DNA of 64,000 nucleotides from Posidonia oceanica (GCA_037176725.1 JAZBRS010000077.1:2418001-2482000), one strand, 5' to 3'; positions 1 through 12,339 are shown, counted from the stretch's first letter. A program made the numbers and translations. The notes: generated from the sequence alone by a model not told the origin.

Positions 1-1702
1 TAAAATCCTAATCTACAGCAAAACCCTTCTAATATTTTTATTTATTTTTAGTTTATTTTTACCTGTTTTATTTCCCCATTCTACCCTCTCTTTCTTTCTT
101 TCTTACTTTTCTTTTCCATTCTTTCTTTTCTTTACTGGGCTCAATCCGGCCCGTTTCCTTTTTTCTTTTATTTCTTTGTTTTTTCCTTCGGCCCGCAGCA
201 CAAGTCCGGCCCGCCCGCCTTCTCCACTCCTTCTTCCTCCTCCAACCTTCTGCTTTTTTCTCTTCCGCCGGTTTTCTCCGGCGAGCTGCTGCTACAGCCT
301 TCCCTCCTCGTTTAAATTTGAAGCTCAATCCTTTCAATCTACAGCAGCTCGCCGCTCTCTCATCTCTCAACACCAATTCCGGGAGGCATTCAATGCCCAT
401 CGTCTCGCCGGCATCCGTCCCCTATCAGCTGCAGTGCAACGCCGTTGATTTCAAATTTCCAGCGCACGTACCGGCAGCTCCTCCTGATTTAAGTCTTCGT
501 CCTTCAACTCCGTTCCAGGGGGACGGTAAGCGATCCATCAGTTAGCAATTGAAAAACCCAGAGAGAGCCGACCTGAGAGTGAACCAGAGACCAGAATTCC
601 AGATTTTCCTTCCACCTGTGCGACCTTCATTCTACTCTGCATTTCTTCCAATTCCAGAGTGAGAAGAGAGAGCAGTAGAGAGTGTTTGAGAGTCCTTGGC
701 ATCCCGGAGAGAGATCCCAACTCCAGAGCAATCCCCACATCAGAACCTTCTCCAATTCCCTCTTCAATCTCCAGAAAATCCTCCTCCTTCTATTCCAGTA
801 ACCCAACACCACTCCAAGCCTCCACACTTCTCCCCATTGCTTCCCCAATCTCACCCAACACCTGGCCTTCTTCCTCCAGCATTTCCCAGCCATTCCACCC
901 CACGAAACTACCTGAAACCTCCCAGAAACACCCTGAACACCAGACCTGTAAACCCAATCTGATCCCTTCACAATTTCCTCTACTCCAGCTCATCGCCTTC
1001 TCCCAAACTTCTTCCAGAAACTCACTGGACTTCCACCTTCTCAAAACACCAACCATCAAACCCAGCCACCCACCACAGACCGAGAACTCCACTCCAAACA
1101 CCTGCATCAACCACAGACCAGAAATCCACCCAAACTCCAAGACCTCTCCTCGCACTCCGGAAAGCCACTCCAAGCATCCAGACAGCTTCGCCAGCCTTCC
1201 AGCAACCTCCCGGAGGGCTCCATCCAAGCCGACGAGCAGCGGACACCTCCCCCGACCTCCGACAGCATCCTCTGAACCCAAAAGAGGCGAAACCTCACCT
1301 GGGCTATAGAGCTTCGGTCCGCTCGATCAGGAAGCATCAGAGGAACGTTCTGAAGCGATTCCAACCTCCGCGAGCAGCCGGCGACGTCTGCAGCGACCGG
1401 ACGGCCTCCACCGGCGACCTCTGGAACCACTGACGTCGGGGGAACGACTCAGGCGCGGAAAAAGGTAACCATTACTTCCCTTAGCTTCCTCTTCTTCTTC
1501 TCTTGCTTCCCCAGCCTTTAGAATAGGTTTTCCGGTCCTCCTGCTCCGCCCTCGACTCGCCGGACAGTTCTCCTTCTCCGGCACCGGCTGCTCTTCCTCC
1601 GGACACTCCGACCACCAGGGCGAGCTCCGGACCGTTCCCAAAGCTCCGGACGATCGCCGACGTCGTTCTCCGCCCTCCCGCGCCTCCTCAGCCTCCCCTG
1701 TC

Positions 1703-1746
1703 GGCGACCACGAGTACTGCCAGCGTTCCGCTACAGTACTCGTCGC
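1703..1746. repeat. Hairpin inside LTR
   Basis: ACGAGTACT (1710-1718) pairs with AGTACTCGT (1735-1743), a 9-bp perfect stem. It is extended by GGCG (1703-1706) against CGCC around 1744 across a small bulge. The same LTR position in element 2 (about 46182-46208) and in the LTR relic (about 51288-51316) carries a different stem, CCACTGTAGC with GCTAC(C/T)AGTGG around an AAAT loop, so a hairpin is kept although its sequence differs. Confidence 0.6.
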
Positions 1747-1799
1747 CGTCGACCAGTTACTGTGTGTTTATTTTATTCCAGCTAAAGTTTTTAAGTAAA

Positions 1800-2800
1800 T
1801 ATTGCATATTTGGTTTAAGTTTCTGTCATTTTACATTCCAGTCATTATTTCATTTAAGCTGCTGTGTTTTTAAATCAAAATCATATTAAATTGCATACTC
1901 TGTTTATGATTTTCAGTATTTGCAACTTGGTCCATTTACTGTGCTGTGCTGTTATTTAATTTTGTAGTTTAGTCCCTCTGTTTTCAATTTTTGCACTTTA
2001 GTCCTGCACTAAATCAGTTCATTTATTTACTTGCATTTTACCATATCACATTGCATTCTGGCCCCTTTCATTTCTCTGATTTTGCACTTAAGCCCATGCA
2101 CTGTAGTAACCTAGGTTTCATTTATGATTTTTGCATACTGCATTGCATATTTTGCCTTCTAGTTTTGCATATTTGCATTTAGGTCCATTTTAAATGGACA
2201 GTAACTCATGCATGCATTTTTAGCATACTGCATTGCATTTTTGACCCTGTTCTTTTTGAAAATTGCACTGTGGTCCTGTTCCCTGATTTTCAGAGCATGT
2301 TTTCCATACTAAATTGCATTTTTAGCCCCTGCATGATTTCAAAATTACACATAGGTCCTTACATCTTTTGAAAAATCATGTGAAAAGACCATTTTGCCCC
2401 TAGGTTGCATCTTAGCTCCTATGCTTACCAAATTGCATGTAGACCCTCCACTAGCATTCCCGGACTCCCCAGAATCCTGTTTTCTGGAAAATTTGCATTT
2501 TAGACCCCAGTTTTTCCAAAATTGCACTCTGACTTCTCTTTGGTTTCAAAACCTCTCCTAGAGCATACCCTCTTTTTAAAACAACTTCCTGAGCCTAGTT
2601 TTTTGTAAAATGAAGCCCAGCCCTCTCCTGTTTTCAAAACCCTTTCCTGTGAACCCCTGTTTCCTGGAAAATTTGCATTTTTAGCCCCTTTCTTTTTCAA
2701 AATGCTTTCTGAACTCCTGGTATTTCCCAGTTTCTTCTCTTTGCTTTTTCCTGCTTTTGCATGCATTCTGCATCCATTTAGTCTTGCATTTTAGCATCTT
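1800..2800 (+). repeat. Degenerate TGCATTTT-type repeat region in LTR
   Basis: The stretch is built of loosely repeated phrases such as TTGCATTTTAG, GGTCC(A/C)T and AAATTGCA at irregular spacing of tens of bases. The same region recurs in antisense in element 2 (45180-46130) and in the relic (50280-51230). No credible coding region is visible. Confidence 0.6.
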
Positions 2801-3479
2801 CTTGCACACACCAAGCACTTTTAGCTCCCTTTCACTTGGGAGGACCTTTTTGCACATCCCTAGGACCTCCTGAACACCTAGATTTGTTCTTCTCCTCTGT
2901 TCTGGCTCTTCTGCGTTGGAGTGGCGTTATCTTTCAATCCGGCCGTTGGATCTTCTCAAGTAAGCTGCCCAGGCGACCGCAGCGAAGCGCTCTTCAGGAT
3001 GGACCAGACAAATTTCAGATCAGGCTCCCGGATTTCCAGGTATGTCCTCCTGAACCCCTGCAGTGCATTCATTCGCATACCATTTGCACAGTTTTTCGTG
3101 TTTTCGCTTTCTGTCTCTTTGAGCATGTAGAATAGGGTCTCCCCTTTCTGCTTGTATCTTCCAATCTCCGTTTCGCGTATTCTTGTGTGTTTTGCGTTGT
3201 GTTTTCCCTGGATTTACCACTTAATGTGACCTCCTTCCCCCTTTTCCACGATCCGATCGCATCGCGAGCTTTGGGCAGCATGCGAGACATACCGTGGAAC
3301 GGTTCAGTGGGAAATAGTCGCAAAGAGGTGGTGATCCCTCCGTTTGCACACTCTCCCCTCCGTAGGTCTTCACTCCTACTCTGAGCGGTCCCAAACGACG
3401 TCTGTTCTTACACACACGTTGTCTTGCCTCCCCTTTGGCCCCTTCTAATCTTTTTCTGCATCCTTGCATTTTGCATGGC

Positions 3480-3800
3480 TTTCCCGAGGTTTTCGCTTCG
3501 CTGTTTTGGCACCGTTCCGCGTGCCCACCCTTGTTTTGGCACCGTTTTGCATGCCCATCTGTTTTCTTGCCTTATTTTGTGCGCTGCCTCTTTTTCTCGC
3601 TCGTTTTGCATGCCGGTTTTATTCTTTCGCTCCGTTTTACGTGCCATTCTGTTTTCTCGTCCCGTTTTGCGTCCCCCTTTGCTCCCTTGTCTTGTTTTGC
3701 GTGTTGTCTTGCTTTCTCGCTTGTTTTGCGCGCCGTTTTCGCTCTTTTGCATCGTTTTGCGTGCGTTGCTCATTTCTCGCCTCGTTTTGCGTGTTTTGCG
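3480..3800 (+). repeat. Degenerate ~30-bp minisatellite in LTR
   Basis: About ten degenerate units share the phrases CGTTTTGC, GTGCC and TTTGGCACCGTT. It is the counterpart of the much cleaner 30-bp array in element 2 (about 44030-44440) and in the relic (49306-49535). Open frames across it are repeat artefacts. Confidence 0.7.
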
Positions 3801-4452
3801 CCGTTTTCCCTTGCATGCCGACTGCATTGCATGGTTTCCCCGTCGTTTTGCTTTCTCGCCTGCATTTGCATATAGGGCTGTGATGCTTACTGCCTGGAGT
3901 TCTCACGAGCTAGGTTTCGCCTTGTTCGGAACACAGACAGCGTAGCTGAGCGTTTAGAGAGCACGTTTACTTCCATGCTTTGTTTCTTCCCACTTAGAGC
4001 ACACCATGAGCATTCATTCAGGCATTTATAGGCACATAGGCATTCAATCCTGCATTTCCCTGCGTATGCGAGCGTAAGCCTAGAAAGACCGATTCTCGGG
4101 CGTGTCGGGGGTGCCTAACACCTTCCCCGCACGTAACAGGAGTCCTTACCCTGTCTTTCGGCCCGTAATGACCGTACTGCCCTTATCCTAGGCTAGAGTC
4201 ATCTCATCTGCATTTGCTTGCATTTGTTTTCCTTTGCATTGCTTTGCTTTGCATTTCCTGCTCGATTTTGCGCGTTAATTCCCGCATTACCCTGGTTTTC
4301 CTCGTCTTCCGTTAATAGACGTGGTGGCGACTCTGTTTTGTCTTATCTTTCCTTTTTCTCCTCGATTTCAAGTGTTTTCGAGTTGAGCCTCTTCCTCGGA
4401 TCTCAATCGCCGCTGAACATAGCGAGCCTGATTCCGATCGGGATCGCTACAG

Positions 4453-4470
4453 TGGTAACTCCGCTGGGGA
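4453..4470 (+). other. Primer binding site (PBS) of element 1
   Basis: TGGTAACTCCGCTGGGGA begins one base after the LTR end and starts with TGG, the complement of a tRNA 3'-CCA end. Element 2 has TGGCGACTCCGCTAGGGA at the matching place. Ogre/Tat elements are known to use a site of this kind, described as complementary to tRNA-Arg; naming the tRNA here is an inference from that family, since tRNA sequences were not available for comparison. Confidence 0.8.
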
Positions 4471-5785
4471 TGAGACTAGACTCTGGCTTTCGTTCCCGGC
4501 TTTTCGCTCGCTTGTTTTGCAGCTTTGCCTGCCTTGTGTGCCTTCTTCGCCTGTTTTGCTCGCTTTTCTGTGCAAACTCCTAGCAAGTCGCTTCGTGGCT
4601 ACTTTGCTTAGGTTTTTTGCACCTCTTTTGTCTCGGTTGCGCTTTCTTCTGCCTGGCTTTGCTCCTTTGCCTGTTTATTTACTTACTGTCTTGCTTGTGC
4701 TCCTATTTCTTTTACAGTCTGCTTACTTTTACCTTGCTTTATCTTACTTGCTCATTACGGCTTTAATTCTTGCACATTACATGTCTACATACTTTGTTTG
4801 GCTAAAATACATGCTTTTTGAACGTTGAATGCTTCTTTTACACTCTTGCTATGTCACTACACACGCACATACTATGCTTACATGCTTTTTGACTTGATGA
4901 ATGTTTCTTTTTCACCATCATATTCACAAACACTCGCACATGCCATGAACATGCCTTTTGTTGTGTTGTATGTTGGTTGCTTGCCATTTTTGACTGATTT
5001 TCTTCCCTTTTGCACTTGCCATGCTTAGGATAGTAGAGACTTGTCTGCTTCCCCCATGGTTAACTAAAAAATGAAAGTAAAAAGAACTTCTAGGGACAAC
5101 TAGAGACTACAAACAATCCTTCACTCCCTTTGGTTAATAAAATGCGCAAGATAAAAAACTCTAATCATTTTGCATAAGCATCATATAGGGCATGCATTCT
5201 TCTCCTCTGAGTCCACCTACAAGTCTGCGAAGGACGGCTCTGGCCTCTTGTTCCACTGCTTTGGGCATGGCATAAGTTGGTCGGTCCGTCCCCTCCTTGT
5301 CCAGGGGTCGTGTCGGTGTTAGTAGAGGGTACCACCCATGCTTTGGCGGGGTAGAGGCCACTAACGCACCACCCTGTCATTACCTGAGCTTTGGGCCGGG
5401 AGTTAGACAAGGGACCTACTTTTTCTGACCTGAGTCGGTGACCCGTACATCCAGGGATTCCCGGAGTAGACAACCTTGCTAGGAAACACTAGTTAGGAAA
5501 GGGGGGCATACTAGAAAGCATGCACATCATTCATGCCACTTAACCAACTCATTTGCATTCATCTTTTAGTTTCTAACCCTAATTTCCTTCTGTTGTGTCA
5601 GCGTGATCGGTAAGCGAGTTTCCCTTTGCCAAAGCTCGAGTATCGACCCTCGTTGACGCCCTTTTTGCGACTCAGTTCGCGACCATTCCCCCTTTGAGCT
5701 ATCCGCACTTGCGACGATAGCTCCTCTTAGGACTCACCGCTTGAATACCCGTCGCAGCCCCGTTCTCACATGCTCTAGGTCAGCG
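4471..5785 (+). other. Untranslated leader of element 1
   Basis: This 1.3-kb stretch lies between the PBS and the first gag ATG. It holds no long open frame that is conserved in element 2. The part around 5170-5470 is well conserved with element 2 (about 42330-42630, opposite strand), which suggests packaging or other RNA functions, but none can be assigned. The first half is T/C-rich and contains GCTT/TTGC-rich low-complexity sequence. Confidence 0.65.
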
Positions 5786-8719
5786 ATGGCCCAGTACGCT
5801 AGTGAGCCTTCTTTTACTCCTGTCACGGAGGGTGTTTCCGTTCCGGCCCCTCCGATTGCTCTTTCTGTCCCCCTTGTTCCCCCTCCGACGCCAGGGTTTC
5901 CTCCTCTGACGTCTCTAGGTTCTCAGTACACCCTGGGACAGTGGCAAGCCTCCCTTCCTCCAGATCCGATCGCCGAATCTATCTTGACGGCCGTTACTCG
6001 CGCTCCGGAGACGCCACTGCCCCCTCCGTCCCAGGGATATGTCGCTTTCGACATCCCTTCCACCGCTGCTGCGGCACTTTCTGTAGAATCCTTCCCTCCC
6101 GGGCAGTCTGTGCCCGTGCCACTTGTTTCTCAATCCCCGCCGGCACTGCACTTCAGCGTTCCCACTGCCGAGACGCCCGAAGCTCAGTACCAGCATTTGA
6201 TGGAGCTCGCCCAGAGACTGCAAGGCATGGCTCTATCAGTTCGTCCTTCTTCTACTCCTGTCGTTCCTGAGGTTCGTCCGAGGCCAGTTCCTGCATTTCT
6301 TGCATCAACCTCTACACCTCCGCCTCGACCATCGTCGCAACTGCTCACGGTTCCGACGATGGGGGCCCGTCTACCGCCTCCTGCACAACACTGGGCACAG
6401 CATGCTCCACTTCCTTCTGGTGGTCAACCCTTTGGACCGGCTGGAGCCCAGTACCTCACTGGCTCGCTGTCTGGCACCCCGCCTGTACAGCAACTGGCGC
6501 TCCGTCATCCTCCCCCTATCCCAGCACAGCATGGCATTTACTCTTCTCCTCTTCACCAAATCCAGCATCCTGCATACACTCCTGCATACACTGTCCCCCA
6601 GCACGGATACGCCGGCCATCCCGTTGCTCCACCAGGCGACGCTATGGTAGATCCGGAGGAGCACTTAGGTGCGACCCATTCGGCGTATGTGCTCGCTACC
6701 CCTGCTGATCCCTCTCCTACAGCAGCAATCCCAGACCCCATCAATAACCGGATGGACGTCTTGGAGAAGGCACTACGACTAGTGCAGGGTACCGAGCACC
6801 AGACCTACCAATTCCGAGACCTCTGTTGCTTTCCAGAGGCAGTACTCCCTCCGAAGTTCAAAATCCCGGACTTCGAGAAGTATAATGGTAGGGGCTGCCC
6901 CGTAGCACACCTGAAGGCGTATTGCGGTGATCTCGCTCAGCTTCAGGCTGACGAGAGGTTGCTGATCCGCTTGTTCCAGAAGAGTTTGACCGGGCCGGCA
7001 CTCAAGTGGTTCACATCACTCGATATGTCAGCCATCAAGACTTGGAACCACCTCAGTCAGGCGTTCCTGGAACAATACTCCTTCAACCTCGATCTTGTCC
7101 CAAAGAGGGCGGACTTGATCGCAATCAAGTAGAATTCTGGCGAGCCGTTCGGGGAGTACGTCGGCCGCTGGCGTGCCCTTGCCTCCCAGGTTCGAGATAG
7201 ACCCTCTGACGAGGAGTCCATCGAGATCGTCATCAAAGGGGCACAGCCGTCTCTCGGAGCTCTGCTTAGCATTCAGCCAGTCACTACTTTCGCGGCACTC
7301 ATCAGAGCGGGAGCGCGCGTGGAGAGTTCTTTGCGGAGTGGCAACTTCCCAGCTCTCTCTGCGTTCGCTAAGCAGGCAGTGATAAGCAGCAACAGTGCCA
7401 ACAGCAGCGCCTCCAACAGCAACAACAGCGGCAGCAACAACAACCGCTCGAAGAGGAAGGACTCGCCGAAACCCGCTGTTGCATTCGTCGATTCTCCTGC
7501 TGTACCTGTTCGCTTACCGTCTCGGCCTGCCCCAGCTCAGATGGTGTACGCTCCTGCACCTAGGAACCCGCACACACCGCACATCACTACCACCGCTAGA
7601 CCGGTCTATCCTGCCGTACCGGTCCAGCAAGGCTCGCACCCAAGGCAAAGAAGACCACCCGCTGAGAGGAGGAATTTCACCCCACTGGTGGAACCACTCA
7701 CGGTCATCTTGCCGAAGGTGGCATCGCTCCTGAAGTTCCCGGAGGTTCGTCCGCCGCCAAGTCCTCTGCCGCATTGGTTTAGGCCGGACCTCTTCTGCAA
7801 TTTCCATCGAAGCGTCGGGCATTCGACGGACAATTGCTTCTCCCTGCGGAACGTAATTCAGGACTTGATCGAATCGGGAACGATTGTGATCGACACGCAC
7901 GAGGCTTCCGCTCAAGCATACACTCATGCATCTGCATCTCCAGCTGTTCCCCCGCATTCTGGCATCGTCCACCAACCTTTACCGGAGCACCCTTATCCGG
8001 GAAGGGCGGGAACCTCAGGCATCCACTCTGTCTTTCCTTCTGGGCCTGCTACTTCTGTAGTGGACCCCTCTGATCTTATCTCTGACATCTCTGAGCCTTT
8101 CCCAGTCAGTCTCTATTTGGCGGCAGTTGCCGGCTCCGAGTCGGGAATCCATTTGATCCGACCGCGTGCCAGGCCGGAGCGCCCTTTCGCGCCTCCCACC
8201 ATGCTCCCTCAGGCTCAATCCCCTGTACATCTCTTGGCTAGAGCTCAGCCTAGTTCTCCCATTCACCTTTTAGGGCAGCCTCAGCTACACCTTCTAGGCA
8301 GACCACCTGCCCCAGCCTTCCCACCCCAACAACCTTACCCATTAAGTAGACCTCAACATCCTGTAGGTCCCCCTATAACCCCTCCTGTGCTCGCAGCACA
8401 TGCTCCGGTCGTCATTGATTTGACCCTGGACACCCATCGCGTCCCTTACAGCTACGCCACAAAGATGTGTGCGGAAGTAACGCGATCGGAGAGGGTTTAT
8501 AGGCCCCCAGCACCGGTAACTAGGCTGACTCACCCTGGACCTGTTATACCCCCACCCTCAGGCCAACCCTTAGCAGAACCAACCCCGGATCAGCCTGTAG
8601 TTAGCCAAATCCCTAGCCAACCCGTAGTAACCCAGCTTCCTGCCACTCCCCCTTCAGAACCTGCTAGAATCACCCCTCCAGCTGCTAGGAGAAACCAACC
8701 TAAAGCAGACCTAACCTCC
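5786..8719 (+). pseudogene. gag: GAG region of element 1
   Basis: Residues 1 to about 310 are Pro/Ser/Ala/Gln-rich and low in complexity. A retrotransposon gag capsid-like domain follows at about residues 330-500, with LLIRLFQKSLTGPALKWF and a typical FPEAVLPPKFKIPDFEKYNG lead-in. Near residue 671 there is a zinc-knuckle-like motif CNFHRSVGHSTDNC, spacing C-X2-H-X4-H-X4-C, so a His replaces the second Cys of the classic CCHC. The protein would coat the genomic RNA. The first TAG (7130) cuts just after the capsid domain. The Asn/Ser/Gly run near 7390-7450 comes from an (AAC/AGC)n trinucleotide stretch. Confidence 0.85.
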
Positions 8720-8859
8720 TAGCTTAAGAAGGTTAAAGCCGACATCTCCATCTGGGATTTGATCCACACTTTTGCCGAGCACCGCGAGGCTTTTCTTCGC
8801 GTGTTCCAGGCGGCTCGTGTGTCCCAGTCCATTGAGCCTTCTGCCTTGGAGAGCATGGT

Positions 8860-9300
8860 TGGGTTAATCGTGGAGCCCCAGGTCATCTCTTTTACGAGTG
8901 ATGAGCTGCCTCCGGTAGGGATTAATCACAACCAGCCCCTATTCGTCACGGTGCAGTTCAAAAACTTTCGCATTCCCCTAACACTGGTAGATAACGGGTC
9001 AGGCCTTAACGTCTGCCCCTTGCGTACAGCAACCAAGCTCGGATTCAAAGCCGAGGATATCACGCCAGCCGTGAAGGGAATGACTGCTTTTGACAACACT
9101 CACCATGACGCTCTAGGGATTCTGATTATCCCTCTGGCTATCGGTCCGGTCGTCTTCGACGTAGAATTCTATATCGTCGACTTGAAGCCTAACTTCAATC
9201 TTCTGCTTGGGCGCCCTTGGCTCCACAAGCATCAGGTCCTTCCTTCGACCCTCCATCGAATGATAAAGTACCGTCGTGGCGATGATGTCATCGTCGTCAT
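8860..9300 (+). pseudogene. Aspartic protease domain of element 1
   Basis: The retropepsin-type core reads ITL/PLTLVDNGSGLNVCP, with the putative catalytic Asp at residue 1069 (GAT at 8990-8992) in a D-N-G-S setting instead of the usual D-T/S-G. It is followed by the second conserved block, FNLLLGRPWLHKH, near 9195-9235. Variant D-x-G sites of this kind are common in Tat-lineage elements. The domain would process the polyprotein. It is in frame with both gag and RT. Confidence 0.8.
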
Positions 9301-9479
9301 GGTGGAGAACTTTGAGAAGGAGCGGATTGAAGCAGTCTCTCCCGTGTCTTCGCAATCTATCCCGTTTGACCCCGAGATTTCTGAAGCCCTCTATCGCGTT
9401 AACCGGTGCGAGCCGATTAACTTCGTTCCTGATCTTGAACGTGTCAACTCCTTGACCGTTCACAGCAACCCCTTTCGAA

Positions 9480-11280
9480 TGGTCGAGAATGTATGTCACA
9501 GGTGGGGTTACATAAAGGGAACGCCGCTCGGGCGCCACGGCCAAGGGATCGCGGAGCCGATCGTAGCAGTGGAGCGAAGGAAGTCTGAAGGTCTCGGCTA
9601 CGAACCAAAGCTCAACGAAGATCACTGCTTCCAGCTCAAAGATCATGCACTAGCCATTCCCAGAGACCTCACTAACTTTACCAGTGCAGGAATTCTGGGA
9701 TCAACCGACTACCAAGCCACAGCGCCGGCGGAGGATTGGGTGTGTATTGAGGACTACTACTCGGATGAGGAGCAGTCTGATGCAACAGAGGCAGTCCCAA
9801 TCAACTCAGCAGAAACAGTGGTCAGAGCAGAGGCCCCACAGTCAGTTTATTTAGCTCCCCCTCTGTCAGAAACAGCAGGCAGTTCAGCAGGCCCTGTGGC
9901 AGATGCAAGTTCTCATCCTTTTCCAGCCACATCAGTTCTCCAAGAACAGTCAGCAACAGTGCAGGAGTCGGAGACACTCCTCTTGGCAGAACCAAGTATG
10001 CTACCAGCGGTCACAGACACATCAGTGCCACTGCCCCCATCTCTGGAGGGGCAGTCTATCAACTCAGTCAGCAGCGTGGCCCAGCCCGCTCCTTCAGCAT
10101 CATCTTCAGGAATGCAGCTGGCACAGTCCGCTCCGCATTCTCCTGACAATCAGCAGCAGCTCTCATGGCAAGACCCTATGGCGTCAGAGGCTGCGCTCCC
10201 TCAGTTACGGCCCGATACAAAAGGCCAACTGAGCACTACATTATCCGGGCCCTTGAGCCCTCCAAAGAGCACCCTTGCTTACTCTCCGACAGTGACCCTG
10301 GAAGCTTATTCATTAGCAGCACCGCTGGCCTGTCTATTCGGGCCTTCTACATCTGAACTGCCATCAGCGGACGCGCCCGTGAACCAGATCATGCAGACTC
10401 CAAGGGCGGCGATCCATCTTGCAGCCGGGCCAGTGCCGCAGGCCCCCGGCGCCTACTACGTCGACTCCCCGTCAGACGAAGAAGAAGGAGCGGCGATAGA
10501 AGCCCAGGTCGATTCTTGGATGTCCGACTTAGAGTTGCTTTATCAAGAACAACTCCAGTCAATAGCAGAAGACCTGGCAGACCATCAAGCTACAGAAAGG
10601 AAAGGAAAAGCCGTAGTCACGGATCCTCCTCTGCAAGAGGACCATGCTTCTATCATGGTCCTAGAAGACTCAGCAGCGCCGGACTCCCCTAGACTAGATG
10701 AGCTCATCACTCTTCAACCAGAAGGCGGGTCTAGGTGGTTTGTGCAACCCATGCCTCACCTAAGCAATGCATCGAGCGGCAGTGACCAGATCAGCCGCCA
10801 GTCCGGCATATCCTCCACAAACACACTAGAAGACCCAGAGGGAGGAGCATCAGCAGTAGATGCAGTAGCAGTAGAGCAGAATGCCTCAGCAGCCTCAGTA
10901 GCACAGTCAGCAGAGCAGTCAGCAGTATCAGCAGCAGAGTCAGTTGAGCCCTTAGCAGAATCAGCAGAGCACTCAGCAGAGTCAGTCAGGCCAGAGCAAA
11001 CAGCAGAAAGAATCGCTAGGACGGAGGTCGCGCACCGAGGCTACAAGAATACTCGAGTAAGCGTGACCATCCTGAAGCGTCACCAGGGCCAAGCAGCGGA
11101 ACACATGCACTCTTTCGACATCACAAGTCCCTCTTTTGAGAAAGAGATCCTCTTAGAACTTGTTGCCTATGGAGAAGAGGATGATACGGGCATGGATGAG
11201 ACTGATGAACCTTTGCCCGAGTTCCGGCCCTATGACGATGACCCAGAAGGCCCCAACCTCCATGTTGAAGAAGAAACAGA
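9480..11280 (+). pseudogene. Low-complexity PR-RT linker of element 1
   Basis: About 600 codons of Ser/Ala/Gln/Glu/Pro-rich sequence join protease to reverse transcriptase, with repeated Ser-Ala-Glu-type triplets around 10850-11000 that come from CAG/GCA-rich DNA. The linker stays in frame in element 1 but is one of the least similar coding stretches between the two elements. No domain is recognised. Some Ogre elements carry an intron in this part of the gene; I see no clear need for one here because the frame is continuous. Confidence 0.6.
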
Positions 11281-11289
11281 GGTTGTTAA

Positions 11290-12190
11290 CATTGGCACAG
11301 CTGAAGAAGTCAGAGAGATTTGCATCAGTGCCCAGCTGTCCGCCCAGACTCGAGCTGAATTCATTGCATTCCTGAGGGAATATGCGGATGTCTTCGCCTG
11401 GAGCTATGAAGATATGGTCGGCCTTGACATAGAGATAGTGGTGCACAATCTGCCATTAAATCCAGATGCCAAGCCAGTAAAGCAGAAGCTAAGAAGATGG
11501 CGACCACAATGGCTGCTCATGATCAAAGAAGAAATAATGAAGCAGCTTAGAGTCAATTTTCTGAAGGTCGTTCTTTATCCTGAATGGCTGGCAAACATTG
11601 TACCTGTGCCCAAGAAAGATGGCCGAATTCGGATCTGTATCAACTATAGGGACCTGAACAAGGCGAGTCCCAAGGACGACTTTCCATTGCCTCACATTGA
11701 CGTCCTAGTCGACAATACAGCGGGCCACAAAATGCTCTCCTTCATGGACGGCTTTTCTGGATACAATCAGATCAAAATGGCAGAAGAAGACATGGAAAAG
11801 ACTTCATTCATCACCCCTTGGGGAGTCTTCTGCTACCAAGTCATGCCGTTCGGCCTGAAGAATGCTGGTGCAACCTATCAGAGGGCCATGACTGCGTTGT
11901 TCCACGACCTCATGCACCAAGAAGTGGAGGTCTACGTAGACGACATGATTGCCAAAACCAAAGAGCCCGAGGATCATCTTGCATGTCTCAGAAAGCTCTT
12001 TGACCGTCTACGGAAGTACAAGCTGCGATTGAATCCCAAGAAGTGCGTATTCGGGGTATCTTCTGGCAAATTGCTCAGCTACATTGTTAGTCAAAGGGGG
12101 ATTGAGGTGGACCCGTTGAAAGCACAAGCCATCGTGGACATGCCACCCCCTAGAACTGAAAAAGAAGTCAGAAGTCTGCTTGGGCGTTTA
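11290..12190 (+). pseudogene. Reverse transcriptase domain of element 1
   Basis: All main RT blocks are present: PVPKKDGRIRICINYRDLNK, the catalytic Asp in SFMDGFSGYNQ (D1988, GAC 11747-11749), VMPFGLKNAGATYQRAM, and YVDDM with residues 2050-2053 (11933 onward). The position normally Asp in the (I/V)DYRDLN block is Asn (N1953) here and Asp in element 2, another G-to-A change. The domain would copy the element RNA into cDNA from the tRNA primer. Confidence 0.92.
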
Positions 12191-12339
12191 CAATATATCA
12201 GTCGCTTCATTGCACAGCTTACGCCCATCTGTGAACCCATTTTCAAGCTCTTGAGGAAGAATGCGCAGATTTACTGGAGCGAGGAGTGTCAGGCTGCATT
12301 TGCCAAGATCAAGCAGCTGTTGATCAAGCCTCCTGTCCT

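Larger units (their letters stand above)
1..4451 (+). mobile_element. 5' LTR of element 1 (Tat/Ogre-type Ty3/gypsy), 5' part outside window
   Basis: Bases 1-1698 match 22418-24114 (the 3' LTR of the same element) with about 30 differences seen by eye, roughly 98% identity. The LTR start lies 1435 bases further in the 3' copy, so the full LTR would be about 5.9 kb, large but known for Ogre-type elements. The right end is set at ...GCTACA (4446-4451), one base before the primer binding site. Inside it are a CT-rich, G-poor stretch (about 700-1200), a hairpin (1703-1746), a TGCA/TTTT-rich degenerate repeat region (about 1800-2800) and a degenerate 30-bp minisatellite (about 3480-3800). I could not place a TATA box or poly(A) site with confidence. 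Confidence 0.9.

Noticed and set aside
659..1309. 216-codon Ser/Pro-rich frame in the LTR, also at 23075-23725
   Set aside because: It is the same LTR sequence twice, not independent conservation. It results from a G-poor, C-rich stretch and is not kept in the same frame in element 2.
11153..11446. Antisense frames across gag-pol (for example 11153-11446, 9113-9646)
   Set aside because: Shadows of the sense coding region; no independent support.
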